Assembly (NCBI RefSeq): GCF_002101735.1
Contig: NZ_LQPE01000058.1
Coordinates: forward strand, 1 to 47,261
Source: Mycobacterium kyorinense
Lineage (GTDB): Bacteria > Actinomycetota > Actinomycetes > Mycobacteriales > Mycobacteriaceae
Length of the DNA: 47,261 nucleotides
Reading direction: 5' to 3'
Part shown: in pieces, positions 47,151-47,261 of the stretch
Position numbering within the stretch: position 1 is the stretch's first letter
Layout: each line of letters starts with the position of its first letter
Notes under the pieces: generated by a model
The model's database searches: none
What the model was told of the DNA's origin: nothing
What the model saw: only the letters and a program-made list of their open reading frames with translations
Program-made: the position numbers and the translations under genes

Positions 47151-47261
47151 TCAGTGGTCGTAGGCGATCAGTGATCGTTTGGTGGGGGTGTTGATTTTCC
47201 AGTTGTGCCAGATCACGGCGGCCAGTGCGAGTAAGCGTTGAGCGATGCGGGCGAAGACACC
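47151..47261 (-). mobile_element. C-terminal end of a transposase (IS982-like), cut by window edge
   Basis: Reading the minus strand from the right edge gives an open frame of 36 residues to a TGA at 47151, including LAAVIWHNWKINTPTKRSLI and ending AYDH. The tail IWHNW...KRSLIAYDH is what I remember from actinobacterial IS982-type transposases; the family is from memory. Local GC is lower than in the genes around it. The IS end should lie between 47110 and 47150, but no terminal repeat can be fixed without the other end. Confidence 0.55.

Overview
The window is a piece of a high-GC mycobacterial chromosome. The evidence is a run of genes with the lengths, motifs and neighbourhoods of well-known Mycobacterium tuberculosis genes (iscS, mnmA, ligA, gatC-gatA-pfkA-gatB, leuB-serA, ilvB-ilvN-ilvC, cfp6, lppZ, gltX), GTG starts in large number, and many leaderless promoters of the form TANNNT followed 6-9 nt later by ATG or GTG. 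It is not M. tuberculosis itself: several accessory genes are present, and a large gene block runs in the opposite direction to the H37Rv and M. smegmatis order as I remember it. I do not name a species.

Layout. 1-2.4 kb: an acyltransferase cut by the window edge, a predicted metal-dependent hydrolase, and a divergent TetR regulator with a clear operator. 2.4-9.3 kb: iscS and mnmA (tRNA thiolation), a PknH-like lipoprotein, a MetE-like protein, an SRPBCC/ArsR pair with two copies of one operator, and ligA. 9.4-16.2 kb: a tightly overlapping seven-gene operon whose order (MoxR ATPase, DUF58, small DUF4381-like membrane protein, two membrane vWA-type proteins, TPR-like protein) resembles a MoxR-Bat operon, led by a proline-rich membrane protein. 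16.2-23.3 kb: an ACT-domain protein, gatC, gatA, pfkA, an orphan MinD/EspI-like ATPase, a small unannotated Cys-containing ORF, a PAS-ANTAR protein and gatB.

23.3-28.9 kb: an accessory block. It holds an ECF41-type sigma factor with its partner oxidoreductase and a matching promoter, a membrane protein with a TetR regulator and twin operators, a signal-less HtrA-like protease and a DUF2236/MpaB-type protein. 28.9-43.2 kb: two tandem MFS transporters, leuB-serA, a phytoene-dehydrogenase-like protein, the ilvBNC operon with a leader peptide and attenuator, cfp6, two tandem DoxX proteins, lppZ and a flavin reductase-like protein. This block is inverted relative to the remembered reference order. 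43.2-47.3 kb: a TetR regulator, an FAA hydrolase, gltX, tRNA-Gln, tRNA-Glu, a PPOX-fold protein and the tail of a transposase at the right edge.

Two functional groups stand out. gltX, gatC, gatA, gatB, tRNA-Gln and tRNA-Glu together make Gln-tRNA(Gln) by the indirect transamidation route. leuB, serA and ilvBNC are amino-acid biosynthesis genes, with ilvBNC controlled by attenuation. Convergent gene pairs are packed very tightly, and three long intergenic hairpins mark the few gaps. No stretch over 300 bases lacks a gene.
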